Positions 1-8,735 of a stretch of 42,838 nucleotides of DNA are shown here, piece after piece. The stretch covers positions 1 to 42,838 of the forward strand of contig PXRP01000060.1 in the NCBI GenBank assembly GCA_003021655.1. The letters are read 5' to 3'. Position numbers and translations under genes: made by a program. Origin of the DNA: Halobacteriales archaeon QS_4_69_31. GTDB taxonomy: Archaea; Halobacteriota; Halobacteria; Halobacteriales; Haloarculaceae. Each line of letters begins with the position of its first letter. Position 1 is the stretch's first letter. Under the pieces are notes generated by a model. That model saw only the letters and a list, made by a program, of their open reading frames with translations. It ran no database searches and was not told where the DNA came from.

Positions 1-1
1 A

Positions 2-415
2 CGACTAACTCAAGTCGCCAATGACCACGGTATCGAACTCTGTGTGGAAAACCTCCCGTCCGGCTTCTACACGCTGCGGGACGACTTCCCGACCCTCCTC
101 AAACAGACCGACGCAAGCGTGTGTCTCGATACGGGTCATGCACTCCGGGAGGGCTGGAGCGAGACCGGCGTCGGTGAATACATTGCCGATACAATGAACC
201 AGGTCACGCATATCCACGTTTCTGACCCACGAGAGGACGGAGCTGTCCATCTCCCAATCGGGGCAGGTTCTACTGAGTTTAGCGATATTTTCACGCCACT
301 CCTCGAGACGAACTGGTCGGGAACCGTATCTGTCGAGGTGTTTACGTACAACTTTGAGTATCTCCAAGCAAGCCGTGACCACATTGCATCGATACTCAAC
401 AAAGGGGCTCCGTGA
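2..415 (+). CDS. Sugar phosphate isomerase/epimerase, C-terminal part (xylose isomerase-like TIM barrel)
   Basis: The frame is open from the first complete codon of the window, so the gene begins to the left and only about 137 C-terminal residues are present. Visible motifs are typical of the xylose isomerase-like/AP endonuclease 2 barrel: VENLPSG, CLDTGHA, HIHVSD, HLPIGAG and a final VEVF strand. Their Glu, Asp and His residues are the usual divalent-metal ligands. Such proteins isomerise or epimerise sugars or inositols, but the substrate cannot be told from this part. An internal GTG at 44 is not a credible start because conserved sequence precedes it. The gene and the gap after it are poorer in GC than the rest of the window. 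Confidence 0.75.
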   Translation, partial: RLTQVANDHGIELCVENLPSGFYTLRDDFPTLLKQTDASVCLDTGHALREGWSETGVGEYIADTMNQVTHIHVSDPREDGAVHLPIGAGSTEFSDIFTPLLETNWSGTVSVEVFTYNFEYLQASRDHIASILNKGAP

Positions 416-607
416 GCCATAGTGAACTAGCATGTGCAATGCGCGCCCTGTAACTCACGTTCTTATTGAAAATTATATAATATGAGATAGGTGGAAGGGG
501 TGACCTGAAACTTACAAGTCAAAGGATGAACCACCTGGGTTCGGCGGTCGTGTCGCTCCGGGGTCGGTCCGACACCGGTCACGCACCCGGAGGCACGCGG
601 CGGGCAG
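416..607. other. AT-rich intergenic gap
   Basis: No gene is seen. The stretch around 460-495 is very AT-rich for this genome and holds TATA-like strings, but no rightward gene starts just after it and the next gene ends here on the minus strand. It may be the edge of a lower-GC segment that continues to the left. Confidence 0.5.
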
Positions 608-2080
608 TCAGTGAACGCCGGGGAAAAACTGCCCGTGGAAGTCCATCGGGAGGTGGTGTGGGAGCGGGGCCTCCGCGAGCAACGCCAGGTCCGCGGCGTC
701 GAAGACGTAGAGAATCGACCGGTCGCCGTCCGGGCCGAGTGCGACCGTCAGCACCACGCCCGCGTCCTCGGCGTCCTCGTCGGGGTGGGGGACGAACACC
801 GGTTCGGAGACGTACCCCCCGAGGTCCCGCCAGACTGCCTCGCCGGTCTCGACGTCGATTTTGAGGACCGATTCCGGGAACCCGACCAGTTTCTCGCCCG
901 GTTCCCCGTGTGCGTAGACGTACCGGTACTCGCTGGCGTACACGTCGGGCGAGACGCGGGGCATCCCGAGGTGACCCTCGTGGAGCCGGCGTCGTTCGAC
1001 CGCGGCGTCCGTCCGTCCGCCCAGCGAGACCCGGCACCGCGAGAGCTGGGCCCCCTCTGTCGCGACGTCGGACGGTGCGGTTCCGTCCTCGAAGTACAGT
1101 TCGTCGATCGACCGCGCGTCCGGGAACGTCACCATGTCCACGACCAGTTCCGCGCCCCGGCCGTCGCCGGGTTCCTCGTAGGCGTTCACGTGGTGGAAAC
1201 AGAAGAACGCCTCCGTGACCGGTTCGGCGACGACCTCCCCGGACTGCCGGTCGACGACCCGGAAGCGGGTCCCCCTGTCGGGTTCCCACTCGAAGCGCTT
1301 GATGAACGCCTCGTTCGACGGGATCAGGAGCTTCAGCGGCGACACCACCAGCGGGAACTCCACGAGGATGACGTACCGGTCGGTCAGCGCGAAACTGTGG
1401 AGATAGGCGGGCTTGTCGACCGGAATGCGACAGACCGTCTCCCGCTCCCAGCTGTCGTCGGCCTGGCGCCAGACCCGGTATTCGGTCTGTCGCCCGTAGT
1501 AGGTGGACATGCTGACGGTCTCGCCGCGGTCGCGGTCGTGGTGTGGGTGGCCCGACACCTGCTGGGCCTCGGGTTCACCCCGGTAGGTGGTCAGACCGGT
1601 CGTCTCCAGCGTCTCGGGGTCGAACAGCGTGAGGTACTTCGTCTCCGTGAGCGCGGCGTGGTCGCCGCCGAACCGCCACACGTTCACGTTGGTGTTGTCC
1701 GTCGGCGAGGCCGGCCTGAGAAACGCGACGACGCGTTCGAGGACCGACAGCGACTCGTCCGTCCCGAACCCGCCCGAGTACTCCCCATTCGTCGCGTCCT
1801 CGTAGGCGTCGGTCCGCAGAAACCGGTTGCGGTAGGTCACCCGCCCGTCCCGGAAACCGAACTTCCGGAGCATCGCCAGGCCGTCGAAGTAGTGGCCCAC
1901 CCGCTGGTCCCCGATGTCGAACGTCCCCGGCCCGTTCCGTACCAGCGAGCCGTCGAGCCACGCCGGCACCTCCCCCTCTACGTCGAGTTCGGTGTGTCGC
2001 TCCTCGTCGATGGACGTCACCCACTCCGCGGAGTCACCGTCCGCCCGCTCCGCCGAGTCGCCGTCCGCATCGGTCGCCAT
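608..2080 (-). CDS. Carotenoid oxygenase (RPE65/CCD family)
   Basis: A 490-residue protein of the carotenoid cleavage dioxygenase family, whose members cleave polyene double bonds oxidatively with a non-haem Fe(II) held by four histidines in a seven-bladed propeller. Candidate iron ligands are His in SGHPHHD (178-181), YLHSF (His228), FCFHHVNAYEE (296-297) and the terminal FHGQFFP (His482). The motif NGPGTFDIG near 50 is also family-typical, and the length is normal. ATG at 2080 is preceded by a 270-bp gap without a gene. Haloarchaea make abundant C50 carotenoids and retinal, so an apocarotenoid or retinal-forming role is plausible, but the substrate is not shown by the sequence. Transcribed alone. 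Confidence 0.9.
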   Translation of the reverse strand: MATDADGDSAERADGDSAEWVTSIDEERHTELDVEGEVPAWLDGSLVRNGPGTFDIGDQRVGHYFDGLAMLRKFGFRDGRVTYRNRFLRTDAYEDATNGEYSGGFGTDESLSVLERVVAFLRPASPTDNTNVNVWRFGGDHAALTETKYLTLFDPETLETTGLTTYRGEPEAQQVSGHPHHDRDRGETVSMSTYYGRQTEYRVWRQADDSWERETVCRIPVDKPAYLHSFALTDRYVILVEFPLVVSPLKLLIPSNEAFIKRFEWEPDRGTRFRVVDRQSGEVVAEPVTEAFFCFHHVNAYEEPGDGRGAELVVDMVTFPDARSIDELYFEDGTAPSDVATEGAQLSRCRVSLGGRTDAAVERRRLHEGHLGMPRVSPDVYASEYRYVYAHGEPGEKLVGFPESVLKIDVETGEAVWRDLGGYVSEPVFVPHPDEDAEDAGVVLTVALGPDGDRSILYVFDAADLALLAEAPLPHHLPMDFHGQFFPGVH

Positions 2081-2350
2081 ACCTGTGGCAAGGCCTCTCC
2101 CGTATTAAGACTGGAGGGGACGTGTGTGCCCGCCAACCGGGCGTCGCCGCGACCCGCCGCCGGCCGGTAGCCGGACGGTGCGAGGCGGGCCCGACCGACT
2201 CGGGTCTGGTGTCCGACGCGACGCCCCCGACTCCCGTCAAGTGTCCGACCCGATGTCTGCGACAGTCTCGGGTCGGGCGCCCGACGCGACGGTCCGGACG
2301 GTCGTCTCCGGGGGTCCGGGCTCGTGACGGCACCGGTACCAGCGGGGCGG

Positions 2351-3280
2351 TCACTCGCCGCCGGGTTCGCCGGCGAGGTCCTCGACGGTCTCGTCGGCCT
2401 TCCACTCGCCGGCCTCGCGGGGGTCGACGTGGACGAACACGTCGTCGACCTCCGGCAGTTCGCGGACCGCGTCGATGACCGCCGTCTCGATCTCGTGGGC
2501 CTCCAGGAGCGTGCGGTCGCCCTGGACCTCGATGTGGAGCGAGACGTCGATCTCCGGGCCGACGTAGTGGGCGACGACGTCGTGGGCGCCCTCGACGTCG
2601 GGATGGGCCAGCGCCCGCCGGACGATCTCCCCGCGGAGGTCCTCGGGGGGTGCGCGACCGACCAGGTACCCCATGTTGTCCCGGACCACCTCGACGCCGG
2701 TGTAGAGGATGCCGACGGCGACGACGACGGCGGCCAGCGGGTCCAGCACGGGGTAGCCCGCGGTCGCGCCGGCGACGCCGACGATGGCCGCACTGGCGGT
2801 GAGGATGTCGTTGCGGTTGTCCAGCGCCGTCGCCACGAGCGCCGGCGAGTTGTGCCGGTCGCCCGCGGCGCGGACGTACCGGTAGAGGCCGTACTTCGTG
2901 ACGGCACTGACCGCCAGGACGCCGACCGCGACCGGGCCCCGTGAGACCGACGCCTCGCCCGACAGGAGCGTCGTCCCCGACTGGTAGAGGACGGTGCCGC
3001 CGGCGGCGAAGATACCGAGCGCGACGAACAGCCCGACGAACGGCTCGATGCGCTCGTGGCCGTGGGGGTGTCCGAGGTCCGGCGGGCGCGTCGTCAGGTA
3101 CAGCCCCGCGACTGTCACCAGCGAGTACACCGAGTCCGCGAGGCTGTTCACGGCCTCGCCCTCGACGGCGAGACTGCCGCTCGCGACCCACGCCCAGCCT
3201 TTCAGCAGCGCCAGCCCGACGTTGACCGCCAGGAGCAGGACGCCCACCCTGCGCAGGACCCGCGGCCGGTCGTCGGTCAT
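2351..3280 (-). CDS. Cation diffusion facilitator (CDF) transporter, Mn-type site
   Basis: A 309-residue membrane transporter using ATG at 3280; an upstream in-frame start at 3343 would add a poor N-terminal tail, so it was not used. Six membrane segments are followed by a cytoplasmic metallochaperone-like domain (about 205-309). The metal-site residues are Asn45-xxx-Asp49 in TM2 (VNSLADS) and Asp154-xxx-Asp158 in TM5 (LDNRND). Zinc exporters usually carry His or Asp followed by HxxxD, whereas an N/DxxxD plus DxxxD pair is described for manganese CDF proteins. The GHPHGHERIE loop (70-79) is conserved in the family. Likely a proton-driven metal exporter; manganese is an inference from the motif. 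Confidence 0.9.
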   Translation of the reverse strand: MTDDRPRVLRRVGVLLLAVNVGLALLKGWAWVASGSLAVEGEAVNSLADSVYSLVTVAGLYLTTRPPDLGHPHGHERIEPFVGLFVALGIFAAGGTVLYQSGTTLLSGEASVSRGPVAVGVLAVSAVTKYGLYRYVRAAGDRHNSPALVATALDNRNDILTASAAIVGVAGATAGYPVLDPLAAVVVAVGILYTGVEVVRDNMGYLVGRAPPEDLRGEIVRRALAHPDVEGAHDVVAHYVGPEIDVSLHIEVQGDRTLLEAHEIETAVIDAVRELPEVDDVFVHVDPREAGEWKADETVEDLAGEPGGE

Positions 3281-3604
3281 CGTTCGGGCTTGACGGGCGG
3301 GCGTCAAAGCCGTGTCGACACTCGCCGTGGCTATCTGGACCACGTTCGGGGAAACCGCTCTCCGAGGACGGACCGACCGGTACCCGCCGCCGGCGTGCGG
3401 GCGGTATCGACCCTGACGGTTCGACCGGCAGTCGAGCGGGTTCGACCGGCAGTCGAGCGAGCCCAGGCGGTCGCGGCCCCGCTCGTGGGCGACCGTGGGC
3501 CCTCACGCTGGTCGCAGCCGCGTTGCTCCTGACAGCTGCGTATCTGAACACTACTCCCGCACGACCCCCCAAACCTCTACTCCCGGCCGGCACAACTCGG
3601 TCGC
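3281..3604. other. Divergent intergenic region with a 21-bp tandem duplication
   Basis: The region separates the CDF gene (minus) from the lipoprotein gene (plus), so both promoters must lie here. No convincing small gene is seen. A perfect 21-bp unit is repeated head to tail at 3418-3438 and 3439-3459. TATA-like AT content is weak; AACACTACTCC near 3547 is the least GC-rich part before the start at 3605. Confidence 0.5.
3418..3459. repeat. Two perfect tandem copies of a 21-bp unit
   Basis: The unit begins GGTTCGACCGGCAGTCGAG and occurs twice without a mismatch. It is intergenic. A slippage duplication is the simplest explanation; no family or function was recognised. Confidence 0.9.
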
Positions 3605-4897
3605 ATGCCGACGCGCCGGTCACTGCTGTGGGCGCTCTCGACGGTGGGTGTCGCCGGGTGTTCGCTCGCCCCGACCGACGACACGTCCGCGGCCACGCCG
3701 CGCGCGAGCGCCACGCCGCCGCCCGGGACCGAGCACTGGTACACTCACCCGCACCCGACAGGCAACCGGACGCTCTCGGGCGCGGGGACCCTCCGGGACG
3801 TCGACCCGGTGACCTTCGAGCCCGCGGGCCAGCCACAGTGGCTTGTCGCCCACCCCGCCGAGACCGGGAGCCAGTGGACGGTCGTGGCCGGGGACGGCCG
3901 GGCGAATCGCTGGCACGTCCGCGACGGCGAGGCCACGCGCGTGGGGACCGACGACTCGCTGCCGGCCGACACCCAGCCGGTCGTCGCCACCGGCGAGGGC
4001 GAGCCGACGCTCCTCCGGCCGCCGGGGGAGATGGCCGCCCACGCGTCGCCGATGGTCGCGCCCGGCGGGGACGGCGAGCCGGCGAAACTGCTGTACGTGG
4101 CCGAGGACGGCGCGCTCGTCGTCGCCGGCGACCGGCGGACGCGCTTCGAGGTGGACGCGCTCCCCGACGGCCGGCTCGCGGCGCTTGGCGACGGCCGGTA
4201 CGCGTTGTTCACGGCGGTGACAGACCGCTACGAGCACGGCGCGCTCGGCGATTCGACCGAGGGGACGACGCTGACGGTCGTCGACCCGGCCGAGCCGGCG
4301 CTGGACTGGCAGACCACGGTCGGCCCGCCCGAGGTGTTCGAAGGGCTCCAGCCGCTGGTCGCGGACCTGGACGGCGACGGCGACCCGGAGGTCGTGACGA
4401 CGGTCGCGGACGCCCAGCAGGGCGCCCGCATCGCGGTGTTCGGGGCGGAGGGCGACCGCATAGCGACCGGGCCGGTCCACTCGCCGGGCTGGCGACACCA
4501 GCTCACGGTCGGGCCGTTCGGCCCCGACGGGCGGCCGGAGCTGGCGGTCGTCCGCAAGCCCCACGTCGACCACACCCTGGAGTTCTACCGCCTCCGGGAC
4601 GGGGGCCTGGACGTCGTGGCGACCGTCGGCGGCTTCTCGACGCACACCTACGGCTCGCGGGTCCTGGACGGCGCCGTCGCCGGCGACTTCGACGACGACG
4701 GCACCGTCGAGGCGCTCGTTCCGACGACCGACCGGGACGCCCTCGCCGCGGTCCGGCGGAGCGGGGGTGGCGCGAGCGTCCGCTGGCGCCTCCCGCTCGA
4801 CGGTCTAGTCGTGAGCAACGTCGCCGGAATTTCTCTCGAAGGCACCCTCACTGTCGGCGTCGGCACGGGCGCGACCGTCTCAGTCTGGCAGGGGTGA
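3605..4897 (+). CDS. Tat-exported lipoprotein with FG-GAP/VCBS-like repeats
   Basis: A 430-residue protein starting at ATG 3605. The N-terminus MPTRRSLLWAL has a twin-arginine motif, a short hydrophobic stretch and a lipobox GVAGC with Cys19, so it is probably exported by Tat and lipid-anchored, the common haloarchaeal route. After a Thr/Pro-rich linker the protein is built of beta-propeller-like repeats; two calcium-type loops, ADLDGDGDPEVV (about 266) and AGDFDDDGTVEAL, match FG-GAP/VCBS repeats. No catalytic residues are evident. Role unknown; probably a surface scaffold or binding protein. Its stop abuts the stop of the convergent HIT gene with no base between. Confidence 0.8.
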   Translation: MPTRRSLLWALSTVGVAGCSLAPTDDTSAATPRASATPPPGTEHWYTHPHPTGNRTLSGAGTLRDVDPVTFEPAGQPQWLVAHPAETGSQWTVVAGDGRANRWHVRDGEATRVGTDDSLPADTQPVVATGEGEPTLLRPPGEMAAHASPMVAPGGDGEPAKLLYVAEDGALVVAGDRRTRFEVDALPDGRLAALGDGRYALFTAVTDRYEHGALGDSTEGTTLTVVDPAEPALDWQTTVGPPEVFEGLQPLVADLDGDGDPEVVTTVADAQQGARIAVFGAEGDRIATGPVHSPGWRHQLTVGPFGPDGRPELAVVRKPHVDHTLEFYRLRDGGLDVVATVGGFSTHTYGSRVLDGAVAGDFDDDGTVEALVPTTDRDALAAVRRSGGGASVRWRLPLDGLVVSNVAGISLEGTLTVGVGTGATVSVWQG

Positions 4898-5446
4898 TCA
4901 GTCCAGCGAGAGGCGGACTGCGGCGTCCTCGCCGTCGACGGTGGCGCCGTCCTGGGCGGCGAAGGCGTCGTGCAGGCGGTCGTAGGAGTCGTCGACGGCC
5001 TCGACGATGACCTTGGTGTCGGCGACGACCGGCATGAAGTTGGTGTCGCCCTCCCAGCGCGGGACGACGTGGGTGTGGAGGTGGTCGTCGATGGAGCCGC
5101 CGGCGGCGCTCCCGCCGAGGTTGAGGCCGGCGTTGTACGCGTCGGGGTCGAGCGCGGCCTCGAGGGCGTCGAAGGTCCGCTGCTTGAGGCGGGCGTGGTC
5201 CAGGAGGACCTCCCCGTCCAGGTCGCGGTAGTCGCCGGTGTGGTCGTGGGGGATGACCATGGCGTGTCCGGGGTTGTAGGGGTAGTTGTTCAGCAGGACG
5301 AACGCGTGGGGAGAGCGGGCGACGACGCGGTGTTCGCGGTCCCGGTCGCGGTCCTGGGTGGCGTAGCCACAGAAGACACAGCCCTCGGTGTCGCCGCCCT
5401 CGCGTTCGACCCACTCGATGCGCCACGGGGCGAAGACCTGCTTCAT
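4898..5446 (-). CDS. HIT-family hydrolase
   Basis: A 182-residue histidine-triad protein starting at ATG 5446 (MKQVFAPWR). The active-site motif is DDHLHTHVVPR with His122, His124 and His126; GHAMVIPHDH (60-69) is the family's conserved strand-loop. An N-terminal CVFC (Cys23, Cys26) matches the zinc knuckle of HIT/GalT-like proteins. HIT proteins hydrolyse nucleotidyl conjugates such as AMP-NH2 or dinucleoside polyphosphates; the substrate here is not determined. A longer upstream reading in the same frame runs antisense to the next gene and was rejected. The gene converges with the lipoprotein gene, and the two stop codons form the palindrome TGATCA. Confidence 0.92.
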   Translation of the reverse strand: MKQVFAPWRIEWVEREGGDTEGCVFCGYATQDRDRDREHRVVARSPHAFVLLNNYPYNPGHAMVIPHDHTGDYRDLDGEVLLDHARLKQRTFDALEAALDPDAYNAGLNLGGSAAGGSIDDHLHTHVVPRWEGDTNFMPVVADTKVIVEAVDDSYDRLHDAFAAQDGATVDGEDAAVRLSLD

Positions 5447-5624
5447 ACCTGGCCGTGGTCCCCGGCGCTCAAAAACCCCGAGTTCTACCCACCGCGCTCT
5501 CGACGGCGTCTCCGCGCACTCGACGACTGCGCCCCCACGCTCCCGAAGACAGCGCCCGCGTGGTCGGCGAACGGGCCACCGCACACACGGAAACACTTTC
5601 AGCGACCGGAGCGAACCGGGGGAC

Positions 5625-6521
5625 ATGAGCGACGTGGACTTAGAGTCCGAGCAGTACGAGAAGTGCCGGGAGGCGGGCGAGATACTCGCGCAGGTACGCG
5701 GCGAGGTCGTCGACCGCGTCGAGGTCGGCGCCGGCCACCTCGCGGTCGCCGAGTACGCCGAGGACCGCATCCGCGAACTCGGCGGCCAGCCAGCCTTCCC
5801 CGTCAACATCAGCATCGACGAGGAGGCGGCCCACGCCACGCCCGGCCCGGACGACGGGGCCACCTTCGGCGAGGAGATGATAAACCTCGACATCGGCGTC
5901 CACGTCGACGGGTGGCTGGCCGACAGCGCCGTCACCGTCGACCTCTCGGGCAACGACGACCTCGTCGAGGCGTCCGCCGAGGCGCTGGAGGCCGCCCTCG
6001 ACATCGTCGAACCCGGCGTCGAGACCGGCGAGATCGGCGCCGTCATCGAGGAGGTCATCGACGGCTACGGCTTCAACCCCGTGGTGAACCTCACCGGCCA
6101 CGGCCTCGGTCACTGGGAACAGCACACCGCCCCGAACATCCCCAACCGCGCCGTCTCACAGAGCGTCGAACTGTCGGTCGGCGACGTGGTCGCCGTCGAA
6201 CCGTTCGCCACCGACGGCCGCGGGAAGGTCAAGGAGGGCAGCGACGAGGAGATCTTCGCGCTCGAACGCGAGCAGTCGGTGCGCGACCGCAACGCCCGCG
6301 AGGCGCTCGACCAGATCACCGCTGAGTTCCGGACGCTCCCGTTCGCGCGCCGGTGGCTCGACGTCTCCCGGCCCGGGATGGCGCTGCGCCGCCTCCAGCG
6401 CAACGACGTGGTCCACGGCTACCCCGTCCTCAAGGAGGAGGACGGCCGCCTCGTCAGCCAGAAGGAACACACCGTCATCGTCACCCCGGACGGCTGCGAA
6501 GCGACCACCCGGAGCCGGTGA
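5625..6521 (+). CDS. map: Methionine aminopeptidase, type II (archaeal)
   Basis: A 298-residue M24A enzyme that removes the initiator methionine from nascent proteins. ATG 5625 (MSDVDLESEQYEK) gives the usual archaeal type II length; in-frame sequence further upstream lacks family similarity. The five metal ligands are visible: Asp89 (NLDIGVH), Asp100 (WLADSAV), His159 (LTGHG), Glu192 (VEPFATDG) and Glu281 (KEHTVIV). The insert between the His and first Glu ligands is the type II helical region. The gene stands alone between the HIT gene (divergent) and the Usp gene (same strand). Confidence 0.96.
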   Translation: MSDVDLESEQYEKCREAGEILAQVRGEVVDRVEVGAGHLAVAEYAEDRIRELGGQPAFPVNISIDEEAAHATPGPDDGATFGEEMINLDIGVHVDGWLADSAVTVDLSGNDDLVEASAEALEAALDIVEPGVETGEIGAVIEEVIDGYGFNPVVNLTGHGLGHWEQHTAPNIPNRAVSQSVELSVGDVVAVEPFATDGRGKVKEGSDEEIFALEREQSVRDRNAREALDQITAEFRTLPFARRWLDVSRPGMALRRLQRNDVVHGYPVLKEEDGRLVSQKEHTVIVTPDGCEATTRSR

Positions 6522-6628
6522 CCGCGACGGCGACGCCTGAATCCGCGCCACTCACCCGGCAGACAGCGCCGTATCGGCGGCGGTCGCCGGCCGCCGGACT
6601 CAAGTCCGCGGCACCCGGACCGTGAGAC

Positions 6629-7036
6629 ATGCCAACTATCTTCGTGGCGTACGGCGGCCCGGAGGGGCGCGAGGGGGTACTGGCGTTCGCGGCCGAGCGC
6701 GCGGCCGCCAGCGGGGACGACCTGTACGTCTACCACGCCGGGGAGTCGGTCGACGAGGAGGGCGACTCGCTCCGGCAGGAGATAGACGGCGTCGTCGAGC
6801 GGACGGCCCCCGGGACCGACTACGAGGTCGCCATCGAACCCCGGCAGGCCGAGTCCGACGCGACGAACGTCTCGACCCAGAAACGTCTCATCGACGCGAT
6901 ATTCGACGACCGCGAGTTCGCGTACGTCGTCATGGGCAACGTCGAACACGGCGCCATCGAGAGCCTCACGATCCCGAGCATGACCGAGGCCGTCCTGGAC
7001 ACCCACAACATCCCCGTCGTGCTCGTGCCCGTCTGA
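6629..7036 (+). CDS. Universal stress protein domain (UspA) family
   Basis: A 135-residue single Usp domain. It opens with a beta strand (PTIFVAYGG) and ends in NIPVVLVPV, the classic last strand of the fold. The nucleotide-binding loop normally reads G-x2-G-x9-G-S/T; here it is VMGNVEHGAIESLTIPSMTE, which lacks the standard spacing, so ATP binding is uncertain. Haloarchaea carry many Usp paralogues with mostly unknown roles. The gene is 107 bp after map and converges with the amidohydrolase gene, with 20 bp between the stops. Confidence 0.85.
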   Translation: MPTIFVAYGGPEGREGVLAFAAERAAASGDDLYVYHAGESVDEEGDSLRQEIDGVVERTAPGTDYEVAIEPRQAESDATNVSTQKRLIDAIFDDREFAYVVMGNVEHGAIESLTIPSMTEAVLDTHNIPVVLVPV

Positions 7037-7056
7037 GGGCCGGACGCGGCCGCTGG

Positions 7057-7929
7057 TCAGGCGAAACCGAAGAACTCCTCGGCGTTCTCGAAGAGGACCT
7101 TGCGCTGGGCCTCCTCGTGGAAGTCGGTGTCGGCGGCGAACGAGTCGAGCCACTCCTCGGGGCGGACCATCGGGTAGTCGGTGCCGAACATCACCTTCTC
7201 GGAGAGGAGCGACCCGGCGTAGTGGAGCACCTGGTCGTCGATATACCGCGGGAGCCACCCCGACAGGTCCATGTAGACGTTGCCCTTCTGCTGGCAGACG
7301 GCCAGTTGCTGTTTCTCCCAGGGGAACGCGGGGTGTGCGACCAGGATCTGGAGGTCGGGGTGGCGCGCGGCCACCTCGTCGATCAACATCGGGTCGCCGT
7401 ACTTGATCCGGAGGCCGCGGCCGCCGGGGCTGCCGGCACCAAGGGTGGAGGTGCCGCCGTGGAAGACGACGGGCACGCTGAGGTCCTCGATGGCGTTCCA
7501 GAGGTGGTTGTGGCGGTCGGCGGCGGGGTCAAAGCCCTGTGCGATCTGCTGGAACTTGAACCCCGAGAGGTCCAGGTCCTCGACACAGCGGACGGCCTCT
7601 CTGACGCAGTCGTCCTTGTGTGGGTCGACGCTCCCGAAGCCGACGAAGAAGTCGGGATACTCGTCGCGCGCTTCGGCGACGAAGTCGTTCGGGACGGGGG
7701 GGTTGCCGGTGTTGGTCTCGGCGTCCCAGCCCAGCAGGACGGCACGGCCGACCCCGCAGTCGCGGTACTCAGCGACCATCTCCTCGACCCCCCGGGTCTC
7801 CAGGTCGGTCCCGAACCGGTCGGCGGCGTCGCGCATCATCTCGCCGCCGGCGTCGTGGAGGAACTCGCTCGTCGGCGGGTGTGCGTGCGTGTCGAAGAGA
7901 CGACCTTCGTCGACCCCGGGGAGGTCCAT
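7057..7929 (-). CDS. Amidohydrolase 2-family metal-dependent hydrolase
   Basis: A 290-residue TIM-barrel protein of the amidohydrolase 2 (ACMSD-like) family. It begins with the metal-binding DTHAH near residue 13 and shows VVFHGG (second His), LVAHPAFPW (third His) and FGTDYPMV (catalytic Asp). Family members decarboxylate or hydrolyse aromatic and carboxylic substrates; this one cannot be assigned further. It is the last gene of a leftward group with the F420:NADP oxidoreductase (39 bp upstream) and the HAD phosphatase, probably co-transcribed. Confidence 0.88.
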   Translation of the reverse strand: MDLPGVDEGRLFDTHAHPPTSEFLHDAGGEMMRDAADRFGTDLETRGVEEMVAEYRDCGVGRAVLLGWDAETNTGNPPVPNDFVAEARDEYPDFFVGFGSVDPHKDDCVREAVRCVEDLDLSGFKFQQIAQGFDPAADRHNHLWNAIEDLSVPVVFHGGTSTLGAGSPGGRGLRIKYGDPMLIDEVAARHPDLQILVAHPAFPWEKQQLAVCQQKGNVYMDLSGWLPRYIDDQVLHYAGSLLSEKVMFGTDYPMVRPEEWLDSFAADTDFHEEAQRKVLFENAEEFFGFA

Positions 7930-7968
7930 ACAGGGGCTACAACCACGCCGCGCAAAAAAGTACGCGGC

Positions 7969-8637
7969 TCACTCGAACCGGATGCCGACGTCGTGCATGT
8001 CGTCGTTGTACCTCGCGAGGTTGATCAGAAGCGGCGTCAGGGACTCCACCTCGGGGGCGTTGGCGGCCGGGCCGGCCGGGAGCGCGCGCAGGCCGCCGAT
8101 GTCCTCGGCGACGCCGACGACCGTCTCGACGGCGGCCTCGTCGTCGCCGACGACCGGGGTGTCGACGCCCAGGTCGACGTCGAGGTCGGCGAGGCGCCCG
8201 GCCGCGAGGTTGTGGAAGGCGCCGACGACCGATACCCGGTCGGGCGCGGCCCCGGCCGCCAGCGCGAGCACGCTCCCGGCCGACGGGCGGTTGTAGTGGA
8301 GGCCGTCCTCGTCGCCTTTCATGCCGACCGCCGGCGAGACGAGGACGTCCCCCTCGTCGAGGCCGTCCGCGACGCTCTCTATCGTGTCCGTCAGGTGGTA
8401 GGCGGGCACGGCACAGACGACGAGGTCGGCCCGGGCGGCGGCGTCGGGGTTGGCCCCGCTGTCGACCGCCGCCGTGACGCCGTGGTCGGCGAGGCGCTTC
8501 TCGTACTCGTCGGCGGCCGCACGCGCGCGCTCGGCGTCGCGCGACCCCACGACGACCCCGTGGTCGGTGTCGTGTGCCCACCGCAGCGCCAGTCCTTCGC
8601 CGATGTCGCCGGTCCCGCCGAGTAACGCGATGTCCAT
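7969..8637 (-). CDS. npdG: F420H2:NADP+ oxidoreductase (NADPH-dependent F420 reductase)
   Basis: A 222-residue Rossmann protein. ATG 8637 gives MDIALLGGTGDIGEG, placing the dinucleotide fold at the N-terminus as in the family; the upstream start at 8682 adds an unlikely tail. GSRDAERA after the second strand is the NADP phosphate-binding signature of F420-dependent NADP reductases. The C-terminal half (VGAFHNLAA, TPVVGDD) also fits. The enzyme passes hydride between NADPH and coenzyme F420. An F420-type LLM enzyme is encoded at 13012-14016, consistent with F420 use by this organism. Confidence 0.9.
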   Translation of the reverse strand: MDIALLGGTGDIGEGLALRWAHDTDHGVVVGSRDAERARAAADEYEKRLADHGVTAAVDSGANPDAAARADLVVCAVPAYHLTDTIESVADGLDEGDVLVSPAVGMKGDEDGLHYNRPSAGSVLALAAGAAPDRVSVVGAFHNLAAGRLADLDVDLGVDTPVVGDDEAAVETVVGVAEDIGGLRALPAGPAANAPEVESLTPLLINLARYNDDMHDVGIRFE

Positions 8638-8735
8638 AGCGGTCCATGGGCCGAACTCCCGATAAGGGTGACTATCTCCCACGTCGCGGCGGTCCAGTCA
8701 CCCGTCCCCGGTTTCGTCGGACGCGTCGAGTCGGT

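Noticed and set aside
4898-6058. Long minus-strand reading frame extending the HIT protein to 386 residues
   Set aside because: The added N-terminal part runs antisense to map, is Ser/Arg-rich and lacks any family similarity; HIT starts cleanly at 5446.
6622-8625. A 667-codon plus-strand frame across the Usp, amidohydrolase and F420:NADP oxidoreductase genes
   Set aside because: High-GC shadow frame antisense to genes with clear motifs; its own product has no motif and biased Arg/Gly/Val content.
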